A stretch of DNA of 64,000 nt from Brevibacterium sp. p3-SID960 (GTDB lineage Bacteria; Actinomycetota; Actinomycetes; Actinomycetales; Brevibacteriaceae): contig NZ_JALXKS010000012.1 in assembly GCF_025144725.1 (NCBI RefSeq), forward strand, positions 3,407 to 67,406, in the 5' to 3' direction. Positions 23,572 through 32,992 of this stretch are shown here, one piece after another (positions within the stretch are counted from its first letter, which is position 1; every line of letters begins with the position of its first letter). The position numbers were made by a program, and so were the translations under genes. The notes beneath the pieces are model-generated. The model searched no databases, was not told the origin of the DNA, and worked only from the letters and a program-made list of their open reading frames with translations.

Positions 23572-25044
23572 TCAGACGTCGAACGCGGCAGGCTCACCGT
23601 CGAGCCCGGCGATGAGCTTCTCGGCCTGTTCGTGCTCGGCGGAGAACGGGTCCTTGAGCACGACCGCCCGCTGCAGCTGGTCATTGAGCCGCAGATGCAC
23701 CCAGTCGACGGTGTAGTCCTTGCCTGCGCCTTGGGCGCCGGCGACGAACTGGCCGCGCAGGTGCGCCCGGGTGGTCGCCGGCGGGTGGTGGCGTGCCTGC
23801 TCGACGGATTCTGGAGCTACGGCGCGTGCGGCTGCGCCCTTGGCCTCGAACTGCTTGAAGATCGAGGTCTGCGGGGTCAGGTCGTGGTAGGCGAAATCGA
23901 GCCGGGCGATGCGCGGATCAGACAGTTCGATGTCCCCGCGGGCGATGTAGCGGTCGAAGAGCTGGCGTTTGATCACCCAGTCGATCTCACCTGCCACGAG
24001 CGCGAAGTCACCGGTGTCCACGGCGGTGAGCATCCGCTGCCAGCGGTCGATGACCCGTGCGGCGGTCGCATCATCGCCGAGGCTGTGGTCGCCTTTGGTC
24101 ACCAGCTTCTGCGCTCGGCGCAGGTAGATGCCGAGCAGCTCCAAGGTCGTCATCGTCTGCCCGGAGGACAGTTCGAGTTCGGTGCGGCCGGTGAGATCCC
24201 GAGCGACACGGCGGATGTCGCGGATCGGGTTGCGCAGGCTCAGGTCCTCGATCGGCACGCCTGTTTCGATGAGATCGAGGACGAGGGCAGCCGAGCCGAC
24301 CTTGAGCTCGGTCGTCGTCTGCGACATCGAGGAGTCCCCGACGATGACATGCAGCCGCCGGTACTTCTCGGCATCGGCATGCGGTTCGTCACGGGTGTTG
24401 ATGATCGGCCGCGATCGGGTCGTCGCCGACGACACGCCCTCCCACATGACATCGGAGCGGGCGGAGAGCCCGAACTGCAGCTGTCCGGGGTCCAGCTGCG
24501 GGGTGCGGGCCGGGGCGTGCGGGTTCGCGCGGTTCGAATCAGCCGGCTTGAGCTCGGTCGTCACCTTTGCCGGGATGATCGCCCCCGCACCGACGAGCAG
24601 CTGGCGGGTGACGAGGAAGGGCAGCAGCACAGTGGTGAGATGGGAGAAGTCCATCGACCGGCGGATGAGGAAGTTCTCGTGGCTGCCGTAGGAGTTGCCG
24701 GCGGAATCGACGTTGTTCTTGACCAGATGGGCGCGGCCGTCGATGCCGTCGGCGGTCAACGCCTGCTGCGCCTGCCCCAGCAGCTCGACCATGATCTGGT
24801 CGCCGGCGGCATCCTGGGCGAGCAGATCGGGAAGCCGGTCGCATTCGGCTGTTGCGTACTCCGGATGCGAGCCGACATCGAGATACAGCCTGGCTCCGTT
24901 GGGCAGGAACACGTTCGATGACCGGCCCCATTCGACGACCGGGCGGAACAGATACCGGGCGATCTCCTCGGGCCCCACCCGCCGTGATTCTCCCTGCGTG
25001 TATGCCAGCCCGTACTCGGTTTCGAGTCCGAAGATCCGCTTCAC
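23572..25044 (-). CDS. pafA: Pup-protein ligase PafA
   Basis: PafA (490 aa) phosphorylates the C-terminal Glu of Pup and joins it to substrate lysines. It matches M. tuberculosis PafA throughout: FGLETEYGL with the metal-binding Glu, RSSNVFLPNGARLYLDVGSHPEYATAECD, NNVDSAGNSYGSHENF, TRDEPHADAEKYRRLHVIVGD, and the C-terminal domain VDWVHLRLNDQ used in Pup binding. No Dop-loop insertion is present, which separates it from Dop. It starts inside the prcA stop (ATGA overlap at 25041-25044), so it is translationally coupled. Confidence 0.97.
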   Translation of the reverse strand: MKRIFGLETEYGLAYTQGESRRVGPEEIARYLFRPVVEWGRSSNVFLPNGARLYLDVGSHPEYATAECDRLPDLLAQDAAGDQIMVELLGQAQQALTADGIDGRAHLVKNNVDSAGNSYGSHENFLIRRSMDFSHLTTVLLPFLVTRQLLVGAGAIIPAKVTTELKPADSNRANPHAPARTPQLDPGQLQFGLSARSDVMWEGVSSATTRSRPIINTRDEPHADAEKYRRLHVIVGDSSMSQTTTELKVGSAALVLDLIETGVPIEDLSLRNPIRDIRRVARDLTGRTELELSSGQTMTTLELLGIYLRRAQKLVTKGDHSLGDDATAARVIDRWQRMLTAVDTGDFALVAGEIDWVIKRQLFDRYIARGDIELSDPRIARLDFAYHDLTPQTSIFKQFEAKGAAARAVAPESVEQARHHPPATTRAHLRGQFVAGAQGAGKDYTVDWVHLRLNDQLQRAVVLKDPFSAEHEQAEKLIAGLDGEPAAFDV

Positions 25045-25826
25045 TGGCCCTCGTCCCCCCGGGCTTCGGTGTCCGCGCCCGAGGCGGTGGTCGCCTCGTC
25101 ACCGCCGGTCCCCTCGCCGCTGGTCGCCTCGTCGGTGGTCGGGGCTGCCAGCAGGGCGCGCAGATCATCAGGCTGCAGGCGGCGGAAGGTGCGGTGCGAG
25201 GATGCGGAGCGTTCGAGCACGGCGGCTTCGAGATCGTCGAGGTCGACGTCCTCGTCGCGTCCGGTGCCCAGCACCGTGTGGCCGATCGCGAGCACCTCAG
25301 CCAGCGGTTTGCCGGCCGTGCGCAGCCCGGATAGGCGCTTGCCGATCTCTTCGGCCTGCCCGCCGATGGCCACATGCTCGTTCTCATCGGCGACCGATCC
25401 GTCATAGGACAGCCGGAAGAGCCGGTCGCTGGAGGGATGCTCACCGATCTCGGCGACAACGAGCTCGACTTCGAAGGGCTTCGACTCGGTGGTGAAGACA
25501 CTCGCCAGCGTCTGGGCGTAGGCGTTCGTCAGCCCGCGGGCGGTGACATCGGCACGGTCGTAGGAGAAGCCGCGCAGATCGGCGTAGCGCACGCCGGCCT
25601 GCCGGAGGGTTTCGAACTCGTTGTACTTGCCGACAGCGGCGAAGGCGATCCGGTCGTAGATCTCGGCGATCTTGTGCAGGGTCGCCGACGGGTTCTCGGC
25701 CAGCAGTAGGATTCCGTCGTCGTAGCGCAGCACGACGACCGAGCGGCCGCGGGCGATGCCCTTGCGGGCGAACTCCGCCCGGTCCTTCATCAGCTGCTCG
25801 GGAGAGACATAGAACGGTGCGCTCAT
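25041..25826 (-). CDS. prcA: 20S proteasome alpha subunit PrcA
   Basis: This 261-aa alpha subunit forms the outer gating rings of the 20S core. The N-terminal [28 protein letters not shown] is typical of actinobacterial alpha subunits, and there is no catalytic Thr. The C-terminal approximately 30 residues are an acidic Thr/Gly/Asp-rich tail ending RGDEGQ, of unknown role. The gene overlaps prcB and pafA by 4 nt on each side. Confidence 0.96.
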   Translation of the reverse strand: MSAPFYVSPEQLMKDRAEFARKGIARGRSVVVLRYDDGILLLAENPSATLHKIAEIYDRIAFAAVGKYNEFETLRQAGVRYADLRGFSYDRADVTARGLTNAYAQTLASVFTTESKPFEVELVVAEIGEHPSSDRLFRLSYDGSVADENEHVAIGGQAEEIGKRLSGLRTAGKPLAEVLAIGHTVLGTGRDEDVDLDDLEAAVLERSASSHRTFRRLQPDDLRALLAAPTTDEATSGEGTGGDEATTASGADTEARGDEGQ

Positions 25827-26641
25827 GGGCGGTCTCCTTCTGCACGGGAGGCGACGACCGCAGTGGCGTACTGCAGCACCTCGGATTCAGGGATCCGGCG
25901 CACGCCGTCGGCGTCGACGACGCGCACGACCGGGGCGACCTGGCGGACGAAGTCCGGTCCGCCGGTGGCCGAGTCGTCATCGGCGGCATCGATGAGCGCC
26001 TCGACAGCGACCCGCACTCCCCCGGCCTCGGACAGGCCCGGCGACCACAGCTTCTTGAGCGCACCGCGGGCGAATCCCGAACCGGAGCCGATCGAGTGGA
26101 AGTTCACTTCCTCGTATTTCCCTCCGGTGACGTCGAAGCTGAAGATTCGCCCGGAGTCCCGGCCGGGTTCGACGCCGGCGAACAGCGGCACGACCGCCAG
26201 GCCCTGCATCGCAAGGCCGAGTCCGGCGCGCAGCATCGAGGCCAAGCGGTTGGCCTTGCCCTCCAGGGACAGCGGGGTGCCCTCGATCTTCTCGTAGTGC
26301 TCGAGTTCGAGCTGGAAGAGCCTGATGAGCTCGAGTGCCAGGCCGGCGGTGCCGGCGATGCCGATGACCGAGGCGGAATCGGCGGCGTGGACCTTCTCGA
26401 TGATATGGCTGGCGATGAGGTTGCCGACTGTCGCCCGCCGGTCACCGGCCATGAGCACGCCGTGGGCGGTCTTGAACGCGATGATCGTCGTGCCATCCGG
26501 CACACCGGCCCGGTGACCAGGAGCGGCCGCGAGCTGCTCGGATGAGACATGTGGCAGGACATCGGGGGCGACGCTGCGGGCGAAGTCGGTGAACGAGTTC
26601 GTCGTCGCTGAGAGGAAAGCGGGATCGAAGCCGGTGTTCAC
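25823..26641 (-). CDS. prcB: 20S proteasome beta subunit PrcB
   Basis: The catalytic subunit (272 aa) has a propeptide of about 50 residues ending PDG, removed to expose Thr51 as the N-terminal nucleophile (TTIIAFK). In mature numbering Asp17 (AGDRR) and Lys33 (HIIEKV) are present, completing the active site. The [14 protein letters not shown] motif is also conserved. The start codon overlaps the pup stop (26638-26641). Confidence 0.97.
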   Translation of the reverse strand: MNTGFDPAFLSATTNSFTDFARSVAPDVLPHVSSEQLAAAPGHRAGVPDGTTIIAFKTAHGVLMAGDRRATVGNLIASHIIEKVHAADSASVIGIAGTAGLALELIRLFQLELEHYEKIEGTPLSLEGKANRLASMLRAGLGLAMQGLAVVPLFAGVEPGRDSGRIFSFDVTGGKYEEVNFHSIGSGSGFARGALKKLWSPGLSEAGGVRVAVEALIDAADDDSATGGPDFVRQVAPVVRVVDADGVRRIPESEVLQYATAVVASRAEGDRP

Positions 26642-26832
26642 TGGCCGCCCTTCTGCACGAAGTTGCGGACGAACTCCTCGGCGTTCGTCTCGAGTACCGA
26701 GTCGATGTCATCGAGGATCGAGTCGACGGCCTCCGTGCTGATCTGGGTCTGCGCCTGCGGGGCGACCGGTGTCTCCTCCGGCGGTTCGGCTCCGTCCTTG
26801 CGATGGTGGCGGATCTGCTCCTGGCCGCTCAT
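26638..26832 (-). CDS. pup: Prokaryotic ubiquitin-like protein Pup
   Basis: Pup is 64 aa and intrinsically disordered. The C-terminal half is conserved ([16 protein letters not shown], then [15 protein letters not shown]), while the N-terminal half ([14 protein letters not shown]) threads into the ATPase. It ends in Gln, so Dop must deamidate it to Glu before PafA can use it. The start was moved 16 codons downstream of the longest frame, to the ATG with GAGGT 5 nt upstream; it begins 1 nt after the dop stop. Confidence 0.97.
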   Translation of the reverse strand: MSGQEQIRHHRKDGAEPPEETPVAPQAQTQISTEAVDSILDDIDSVLETNAEEFVRNFVQKGGQ

Positions 26833-26833
26833 C

Positions 26834-28393
26834 TCACACCTCATTCCTGTCCCTGTGGACTGCTGGACTGCTGTCCTCAAGTGTAGTGATGCCCAATGAT
26901 TTCAACAGCTCACCGACGCTGCCGGCTGATTCGACGATCTCGCCGACCAGTGACTTCGTGCCCTTGAGCGGGTACTTCATCGGCACCCGCACGTGCCGCT
27001 CGCCGCCGGTGGTGAAGACCAATGAGTCCCAGCTGGCGGAGACGAGCGCATCGGTGAACTTCTCCACCACGCGGCCGCGCAGGTAGGCCCGCGTGTCCTC
27101 CGGCGGGTTCTCCACCGCATGGGAGACCTGCGCATCGGTGGTGAATCGGCGGATCCGCCCGGCGGCCTCGAGCTTGTAGAACAGCCCTTTGGAGGGGCGC
27201 ACATCGTGGTACTGCACGTCGATGAGGGCGAGCTTCGGATGGTTCCACGGCAGGGATTCGCGCTGCTGATAGCCGGTCAGCAGCTGCAGCTTGGCGATCC
27301 AGTCGATCTCGCCGGCCAGGCGCATCGGGTCCTCGGCCAGGTCGGTGAGGAACCGATCCCACATCTCGATCACCTCGGCAGTGTCCTCATCTGCTGAGGC
27401 GCCCACCGCCTCGGCGGCGGCCTGCCAGTACATCCGCTGGATCTCGACGGCGGTCATGTGCGATCCGTCGGCCAGCTCGAGCGGTGCCGAGAGGCTGAGG
27501 TCGTGGGAGACCTGCTGGAGAGCTGCGACCGGGTCGGCGAGCTCGATGCGCGGGCACTGCCCGGCTTCGATGAGCCCGAGGACGAGCGAGGTCGCTCCGA
27601 AGCGCACGAGAGTGGCCGGCTCGGCCATCGTCGCATCGCCGATGATGACGTGCAGTCGCCGGTAGAGCAGTGGATCGGCATGCGGTTCGTCGCGGGTGTT
27701 GACGATCGGGCGGCGCAGGGTCGTCTCCAACCCGATCTCGGTTTCGAAGAAGTCCGCCCGGGAGGAGATCTGGTAGCCCGGCTCCTCCCCTGAGGCGCCG
27801 ATCCCGACCCGGCCGGCACCGCACAGGATCTGCCGGGTAGCGAAGAACGGGATGAGGCAGGCGGCCAATTCGTCGAAGTCGACGCTGCGGTCGACGAGGT
27901 AGTTCTCGTGCGCGCCGTAGCTGGCACCCTTGGAGTCGGTGTTGTTCTTGTACAGGTTGACCGGCTCCTCGCCGCCGGCCAGCGCCTCGACCGAGCGCAG
28001 CGCCACGACATCCCCGGCCCGGTCCCACAGCACGACATCGCGCGGGGTCAGCGTCTCCGGTGAGGAGTACTCGGGGTGGGCGTGGTCGACGTAGTAGCGG
28101 GCGCCGTTCTCCAGCACCACGTTGGCCAGGTACTGGGCGTCCGGCTGCGCCTGGGGCAGGTGGGTCAGCTGTGAGATGTGGGCCTGGGCTTCGTTCATGA
28201 TGAAGCCGCGGGCATCGGCCAGCGGGGATTCGGTGTCGAAGTCCCAGAAGCTCTGCGCGGACTTCAGGCCCCGTGGACCTGCGTAGGCGTCGATGACGCG
28301 GGCGGAATCGCGCATCGGGTTGGCGCGTGGTCGGCCGGGCTGGGAGATCCCGAACTCGGTCTCCGCCCCCATGACCCGTGTGACACTCAGCAT
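26834..28393 (-). CDS. dop: Deamidase/depupylase Dop
   Basis: Dop (519 aa) deamidates Pup-Gln and cleaves Pup from substrates. It is homologous to PafA but longer. MGAETEFGI carries the first metal ligand, and the insertion at about residues 38-75 (the Dop-loop region, ending GFIMNEAQAHIS) distinguishes it from PafA. ENGARYYVDHAHPEYSSPE includes the nucleophile-region Asp, followed by NNTDSKGASYGAHENY and TRDEPHADPLLYRRLHVIIGD. An AGGAGG site precedes the ATG. It heads the dop-pup-prcB-prcA-pafA operon. Confidence 0.96.
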   Translation of the reverse strand: MLSVTRVMGAETEFGISQPGRPRANPMRDSARVIDAYAGPRGLKSAQSFWDFDTESPLADARGFIMNEAQAHISQLTHLPQAQPDAQYLANVVLENGARYYVDHAHPEYSSPETLTPRDVVLWDRAGDVVALRSVEALAGGEEPVNLYKNNTDSKGASYGAHENYLVDRSVDFDELAACLIPFFATRQILCGAGRVGIGASGEEPGYQISSRADFFETEIGLETTLRRPIVNTRDEPHADPLLYRRLHVIIGDATMAEPATLVRFGATSLVLGLIEAGQCPRIELADPVAALQQVSHDLSLSAPLELADGSHMTAVEIQRMYWQAAAEAVGASADEDTAEVIEMWDRFLTDLAEDPMRLAGEIDWIAKLQLLTGYQQRESLPWNHPKLALIDVQYHDVRPSKGLFYKLEAAGRIRRFTTDAQVSHAVENPPEDTRAYLRGRVVEKFTDALVSASWDSLVFTTGGERHVRVPMKYPLKGTKSLVGEIVESAGSVGELLKSLGITTLEDSSPAVHRDRNEV

Positions 28394-28424
28394 GTCCTCC
28401 TCCTGTCTGCCACCGGCGCGGACG

Positions 28425-28430
28425 TAGAAT
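28425..28430 (+). promoter_or_regulatory. -10 element of leaderless DUF3054 mRNA
   Basis: TAGAAT ends 6 nt before the GTG at 28437. Confidence 0.55.
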
Positions 28431-28436
28431 CGCTGC

Positions 28437-28814
28437 GTGGCTGCAAAGAAATCATCTCACCTGTTCATCGCCATCGTCGTCGACGCGTGCCTGGTCGCGC
28501 TGTTCACGATCGTCGGCCATTACACGCACCACCAGTCGCTGGTGCCCGAGCAGATCCTCAGCACCGCCTGGCCGTTCCTCGCCGGGCTCGTCATCGCCTG
28601 GCTGCTCAACGCCGTCTGGGCCGCCCCGCTCGCGCCGCTGCGCACCGGCACCGGCCTGTGGGCGACGACCGTGCTGCTCGGCCTCGTGATCCGGGCGCTG
28701 ACCGGCGAGGGCACCGAGGGCCCGTTCATCGTCGTGGCCGCCAGCCTCAACCTCGTCACCCTCGTCGGCTGGCGGGTCATCGCCACCGCCGTAGCCGGAC
28801 GCTCGGCGCGCTGA
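28437..28814 (+). CDS. DUF3054 family membrane protein
   Basis: This 125-aa protein with four predicted transmembrane helices (LFIAIVVDACLVALFTIVGHY, WPFLAGLVIAWLLNAVW, GLWATTVLLGLVIRALTG, and FIVVAASLNLVTLVGWRVIA) matches DUF3054, a family of unknown function. It lies on the opposite strand between arc and dop, splitting the proteasome locus and running convergently into the end of arc. It is expressed leaderless from a GTG. Nothing in the sequence links it mechanistically to pupylation. Confidence 0.82.
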   Translation: MAAKKSSHLFIAIVVDACLVALFTIVGHYTHHQSLVPEQILSTAWPFLAGLVIAWLLNAVWAAPLAPLRTGTGLWATTVLLGLVIRALTGEGTEGPFIVVAASLNLVTLVGWRVIATAVAGRSAR

Positions 28815-28833
28815 GCTGACGGGCAGCCCCGGC

Positions 28834-30558
28834 TCACAGCAGGTCCGAGTCCGGGGTCGCGGTCTCCGGTTCGACCACCGTGCCCGAGGCGGCGCGCACC
28901 TCGGCGTCGAGCTGCCGGTCGCGTTCGGCGCGCACCTCGGCCTCGGCGGCCTGTGAGCGCTGCTGGCCGAGCATCCGCAGGTGGGTGACGCGTTCGCCCT
29001 TGCGGCCGGAGATCCGCGACCATTCATCCGGGTTCGAAGTGTTGGGCAGGTCCTCGTGTTCGGAGAACTCCTCGACGATCGCCTGCTCGAGATGGGCCCA
29101 GCTGATGCCGCGCTGCCCCTCGGACAGCAGCGCCTTGATCGCATGCTTCTTCGCCCGGTCGACGATGTTGGAGATCATCGCTCCGGAGGCGAAGTCCGAG
29201 TAGTACAGCACCTCGGCGCTGCCATCGGCGTAAGTGACCTCAACGAACTCGTTGTCCTCGCTGTGGGAGTACATCCGCTCCACACACCGCCAGATGAGCG
29301 CCTCGACGGCCTGCACACGTGAACCCTCGACGGCGTCGAGCACCGTCTCGTGCAACGGCAGTTCGGGCACGAGGTACTTCGAGAAGATCTCGGCTGCCCC
29401 GGAGCGGTCCGGGCGCTGGATGCGGATCTTGACGTCGAGGCGACCCGGGCGCAGGATCGCCGGGTCGATGAGATCCTCGCGGTTCGAGGCACCGATGACG
29501 ATGACGTTCTCCAACTGCTCGACACCATCGATCTCGGCCAGCAGCTGCGGGACGATCGTCGTCTCGACATCGGAGGACTTGCCGGTGCCGCGGGTACGGA
29601 ACAGCGACTCCATCTCATCGAAGAACACCACGACTGGTGAGCCGGCTGTCGCCTTCTCCCGTGCCCGGGCGAAGATGATCCGCAACTGGCGTTCGGTCTC
29701 GCCGACGTACTTGTCGAGCAGCTCGGGTCCCTTGATGTTGAGGAAGTACGAACGCTTCGTCGCATCTGCGCGGCGCTGAGCCAGGGAGTGGGCGACGGCC
29801 TTGGCGATGAGCGTCTTGCCGCAGCCGGGCGGGCCGTAGAGCAGAATGCCCTTGGGCGGCTTGAGGCCGTGCTCGGTGTAGAGCTCCGGGTGCTCGAAGG
29901 GCATCTCGACGGCATCCTGGATCATCTCGATCTGGGTTGCCAGACCGCCGATGTCGTTGTACGAGATGTCCGGGACGGCCTCGAGCAGCAGCGAGGACAC
30001 CTCGGGTTTGGCGATCTTCTCGTAGGCGAACCGGGTGCGGGTGTCGACGAGCACCGCGTCACCGGGACGCACGCCCTCCTCCTGCAGGACGGCAGAGAGG
30101 ATGTAGACCTGCTCGTCGTCTCCGGGGGTGCCGATGAGGATCCGGTCATCGCTCATCACCTCGCGCACGGTGACGACGTCTCCGACCCGGTTGTAGTCGC
30201 AGGCTTCGAGGGCGACGAGGCCTTCAGACAGGCGCACCTGGATGCCCGGGCGCAGCTCGGCGGTGTCGAGCTCTGTCGAGATCGCCACGCGCATCCGGCG
30301 CCCGGAGACGTGGACGTCGAGTTCGGGCACGCCTTCAGCGTCGGTGACGACTTCAAGGACGGTGCCGAAGGAGTTCGGCGGATCGGACATCCGCTCGGCT
30401 TCGGTGCGGATCCGGGCGAGCTCGTCACGCGCCTGGCGCAGCGTCTTCGACAGGGCCTCATTGCGCTTCGAGGCGTTGAACAGCTGCTGGCGCAGCTGGG
30501 CTGAGTCTTTGCGCAGCTTGGCAAGATCCGCGGTGGGATCCGGGGTGGTGGGGCTCAC
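28834..30558 (-). CDS. arc: Proteasomal AAA+ ATPase ARC/Mpa
   Basis: This 574-aa ring ATPase unfolds pupylated proteins. It has an N-terminal coiled coil (about 8-58) that captures Pup, OB interdomains (about 60-190), an AAA domain with Walker A GPPGCGKT (242-249), pore loop YFLNIKGPELLDKYVGETER, Walker B VVFFDEMES, and a C-terminal helical domain ending in a charged tail. The C terminus reads DSDLL and lacks the QYL-type motif that M. tuberculosis Mpa uses to open the 20S gate. The GTG start after AAGGAGG overlaps the trmI stop by 4 nt. Confidence 0.95.
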   Translation of the reverse strand: MSPTTPDPTADLAKLRKDSAQLRQQLFNASKRNEALSKTLRQARDELARIRTEAERMSDPPNSFGTVLEVVTDAEGVPELDVHVSGRRMRVAISTELDTAELRPGIQVRLSEGLVALEACDYNRVGDVVTVREVMSDDRILIGTPGDDEQVYILSAVLQEEGVRPGDAVLVDTRTRFAYEKIAKPEVSSLLLEAVPDISYNDIGGLATQIEMIQDAVEMPFEHPELYTEHGLKPPKGILLYGPPGCGKTLIAKAVAHSLAQRRADATKRSYFLNIKGPELLDKYVGETERQLRIIFARAREKATAGSPVVVFFDEMESLFRTRGTGKSSDVETTIVPQLLAEIDGVEQLENVIVIGASNREDLIDPAILRPGRLDVKIRIQRPDRSGAAEIFSKYLVPELPLHETVLDAVEGSRVQAVEALIWRCVERMYSHSEDNEFVEVTYADGSAEVLYYSDFASGAMISNIVDRAKKHAIKALLSEGQRGISWAHLEQAIVEEFSEHEDLPNTSNPDEWSRISGRKGERVTHLRMLGQQRSQAAEAEVRAERDRQLDAEVRAASGTVVEPETATPDSDLL

Positions 30559-31616
30559 TGGTCCTCCTTCGCGATGGGGTCGTCGCTGGCGGCTGCGGCC
30601 GTCTCTTCGGCGGCCTCCTCGGCTTTCCGCCGGGAGCCGACCTCGCGTTTGAGGCGGCGCATCTTCTTGCCGGTCGCATAGCGGTGGCCGATGGTCTCGT
30701 CGGTGAACTCGCCTCCCTCCCAGTGGGCGCGGTCCTCGGCACTGGGTTCGGAGCCCTGCGGGCGCTTCTTGCGCTCGAGCGGGTCGACACCAGGCGCGAG
30801 CCGGCGGGCGAAGAGCAGGAACCCGGTGTGGCCGATCATCCGGTGGACCGGGCGCACCGCCAGTCCCTCGAGATGCCAGTCGCGGATCATCGATTCCATG
30901 GCGTGCGGTTCGGTGTACATGCGCGTCGCGCGGATCGCCTCGGCGGTGCGCGAGAGCTGGGTGGCGGTGGCCACGTAGACGATCAGCACTCCCCCGGGAA
31001 TGAGGGCGTCGGTGACAGCCGGCAGGCATTCCCATGGGGCGAGCATGTCGAGGACGACCCGGTCGACCTCACCGGGTGCGAAGGCCTTCGGCAGCTCCTC
31101 TGCGAGATCGCCGGTGGTGCACGACCACGCCGGGTGCTGCCCGCCGAAGAAGTCGGCGATGTTGCCGGCGGCGATCTCGGCGAAGTCCGGGCGCATCTCA
31201 AAGGAGTGGACGCGGCCCTGATCGCCGACCGCGCGCAGCAGCGACAGGGTCAGTGCGCCGGAGCCGACGCCGGCTTCGACGACGACTGCACCGGGGAAGA
31301 TATCGCCCAGCGTGGTGATGAGCGCGGCGTCCTTCGGGTAGATGACCGCGGCTCCCCGCGGCATCGACAGCACGAAATCCTCCAGCAGCGGACGCAGCGC
31401 CTGATAGGCGGTGCCGCTGGAGTTGCGCACGATGACGCCTTCGGGCTGGCCGATGAGCTGGGCGTGATCGAGCGTGCCGGTGTGGGCGTGGAAGGTGCCG
31501 TCTGGAGTCAGCACGATCGTCTGCAGTCGACCCTTCGGGTCGGTCAGCTGGACCTTGTCGCCGATCCGGAAGGGGCCGCGCCGCACGGGCGCGCCGGAAG
31601 CCTGCTGTGCATTCAT
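30555..31616 (-). CDS. trmI: tRNA (adenine-N1-)-methyltransferase TrmI (m1A58)
   Basis: This 353-aa SAM-dependent methyltransferase modifies A58 in the T-loop of tRNA. An N-terminal beta domain (FRIGDKVQLTDPKGR) precedes the Rossmann core with VVEAGVGSGALTLSLLRAVG (SAM site), SFEMRPDFAEIAAGN and VVLDMLAPWECL (catalytic Asp). A C-terminal basic tail rich in Lys/Arg and Ala is longer than usual. It is placed directly upstream of arc, an arrangement conserved in actinobacteria. A TAGAGT hexamer lies 9 nt before the ATG, so the message has a very short or no leader. Confidence 0.93.
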   Translation of the reverse strand: MNAQQASGAPVRRGPFRIGDKVQLTDPKGRLQTIVLTPDGTFHAHTGTLDHAQLIGQPEGVIVRNSSGTAYQALRPLLEDFVLSMPRGAAVIYPKDAALITTLGDIFPGAVVVEAGVGSGALTLSLLRAVGDQGRVHSFEMRPDFAEIAAGNIADFFGGQHPAWSCTTGDLAEELPKAFAPGEVDRVVLDMLAPWECLPAVTDALIPGGVLIVYVATATQLSRTAEAIRATRMYTEPHAMESMIRDWHLEGLAVRPVHRMIGHTGFLLFARRLAPGVDPLERKKRPQGSEPSAEDRAHWEGGEFTDETIGHRYATGKKMRRLKREVGSRRKAEEAAEETAAAASDDPIAKEDQ

Positions 31617-31700
31617 ATGCTCCCCACTCTAGACCCTGGCCTGACCGGCTGGTCAGGCCTCTCACTGCGTGAACGCAGGCCGCAAGCGGTCACCGGCGGT

Positions 31701-32879
31701 TCAGTCGGCGAGGAGTTCGTCGAAGAACTCCTGCAGGTCGATGACACCGGTGAGTGTGGAGCCGCGCATCACGATGCAGTAGGCGGCCTTCGGCCGATGG
31801 GTCAGCGACTCGAGCAGATGCGGGGCCGTGATGTCCTCGGGCACCCCGATCCAGCCGCCGAAGGGCCGGGCATAGTCGGCGATCGTCTCAGACCGCTGCG
31901 CACCGATCGGCACCTGGGAGGCGGCATGCCGGTCGAGGAACGCATACGGCAGACCGCGCTCGTTGAGCACGACGATGATGACTGAGGGTCCCTTGCCGAG
32001 GGAGTCGGCGAAGCCGAGGGTCTGCTCGATGGTCGAATCGTGGGTGGCCGCGATCGCCGGCTGGATGACTGCGTGCAGATCGTAGGTCTCCATGCGGCGG
32101 GCGCGCTTGGCATGGGTGACGGCATCGCTGGCGGAGAACCACAGCATGAAGGCGATCGCCGACATCCACAGCACGGTGATGAGGTCGGGACGCTCGCCGC
32201 GCAGCAGCGGGGTGACCACAGCCCAGAAGACGAAACCGGCGGCGATGATCCGTCCGATCCAGGCGGCGATGACGGTCCCGAGGTACTGGCTGCTGGTGCC
32301 GCGCCAGATGAGGGCCTGGATCGCCCAGCCGCCGTCGAGCGGGATGCCCGGCAGCAGGTTGATGATGCCCAATGCGGCGTTGGCGAACGTGACGGCGATG
32401 AGCAGCAGCCATGGCACCGAGGACTGTTCAAAGGCCCCCATGGCCAACCAGCCGAGACCGGCGAGGGCGAGGTTGATGACCGGACCGACGACGGAGATGA
32501 TGAAGCTCGTCGATGCCGCTCGCTTCGGGTCCTCCTCGATCTTGGGTTCGAACCGGGTGAAGCCGCCCCAGATGTTGAGCTCGATCGCAGCGACCTTCTG
32601 CCCGACGGCAGCCCCTGCGATCGCGTGGGCGAGTTCGTGGAGGAAGACGGAGACGAAGAGGAACACCGCGTAGGCGAAAGCGACGATCCAGGAGAGAATC
32701 CCGAGGTCGGGCCGAACGTTGGACACCCATGGGGCGAAGAGCACTGTGATGATGACCGCGGCGATGAACCAGGACCAGGCGAGGACGACGGGAGCACCGA
32801 AGACCCAACCGATGATGAGCCCGTTCGACGCCCCGGTCCGTTTGGCCGGGGGGTTTGCCTTCGCGCTCGCCTCAGTCAT
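31701..32879 (-). CDS. Site-2 protease family (M50) with C-terminal CBS-like region
   Basis: This 392-aa intramembrane zinc metalloprotease has six or so hydrophobic helices. The zinc motif HELAH sits in the helix VSVFLHELAHAIAGAAVG, and the second signature LLPGIPLDGGW supplies the third ligand. The C-terminal approximately 130 residues resemble a pair of CBS domains (HAVIQPAIAATHDSTIEQ, then PYAFLDRHAA), as in Rip3-type proteases. The substrate is unknown. The start was reassigned to the ATG 7 nt after TAGGAT, 23 codons inside the longest frame. Confidence 0.88.
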   Translation of the reverse strand: MTEASAKANPPAKRTGASNGLIIGWVFGAPVVLAWSWFIAAVIITVLFAPWVSNVRPDLGILSWIVAFAYAVFLFVSVFLHELAHAIAGAAVGQKVAAIELNIWGGFTRFEPKIEEDPKRAASTSFIISVVGPVINLALAGLGWLAMGAFEQSSVPWLLLIAVTFANAALGIINLLPGIPLDGGWAIQALIWRGTSSQYLGTVIAAWIGRIIAAGFVFWAVVTPLLRGERPDLITVLWMSAIAFMLWFSASDAVTHAKRARRMETYDLHAVIQPAIAATHDSTIEQTLGFADSLGKGPSVIIVVLNERGLPYAFLDRHAASQVPIGAQRSETIADYARPFGGWIGVPEDITAPHLLESLTHRPKAAYCIVMRGSTLTGVIDLQEFFDELLAD

Positions 32880-32886
32880 GTCCACC

Positions 32887-32892
32887 ATCCTA
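32887..32892 (-). promoter_or_regulatory. -10 element of leaderless site-2 protease mRNA
   Basis: TAGGAT on the minus strand ends 7 nt before the ATG at 32879. Confidence 0.55.
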
Positions 32893-32979
32893 AAGGGGAT
32901 GCCCTGCTGTCTCTGCGCGCCCATGCCGAGGAGAGTCTGCCCGTCCATGCCGAGGAGCGAACGGTCAGTGTTGGGCCGG

Positions 32980-32985
32980 TAGGGT
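32980..32985 (+). promoter_or_regulatory. -10 element of leaderless RecB-like nuclease mRNA
   Basis: TAGGGT ends 7 nt before the ATG at 32993. Confidence 0.55.
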
Positions 32986-32992
32986 TTCGGTT

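Noticed and set aside
23521..24921. 466-aa plus-strand frame antisense to pafA
   Set aside because: The sense protein matches PafA along its whole length; the antisense frame has no recognisable domain.
32889..32948. Longer start for the site-2 protease
   Set aside because: The extra codons show no conservation-like character, and TAGGAT lies exactly 7 nt before the downstream ATG.
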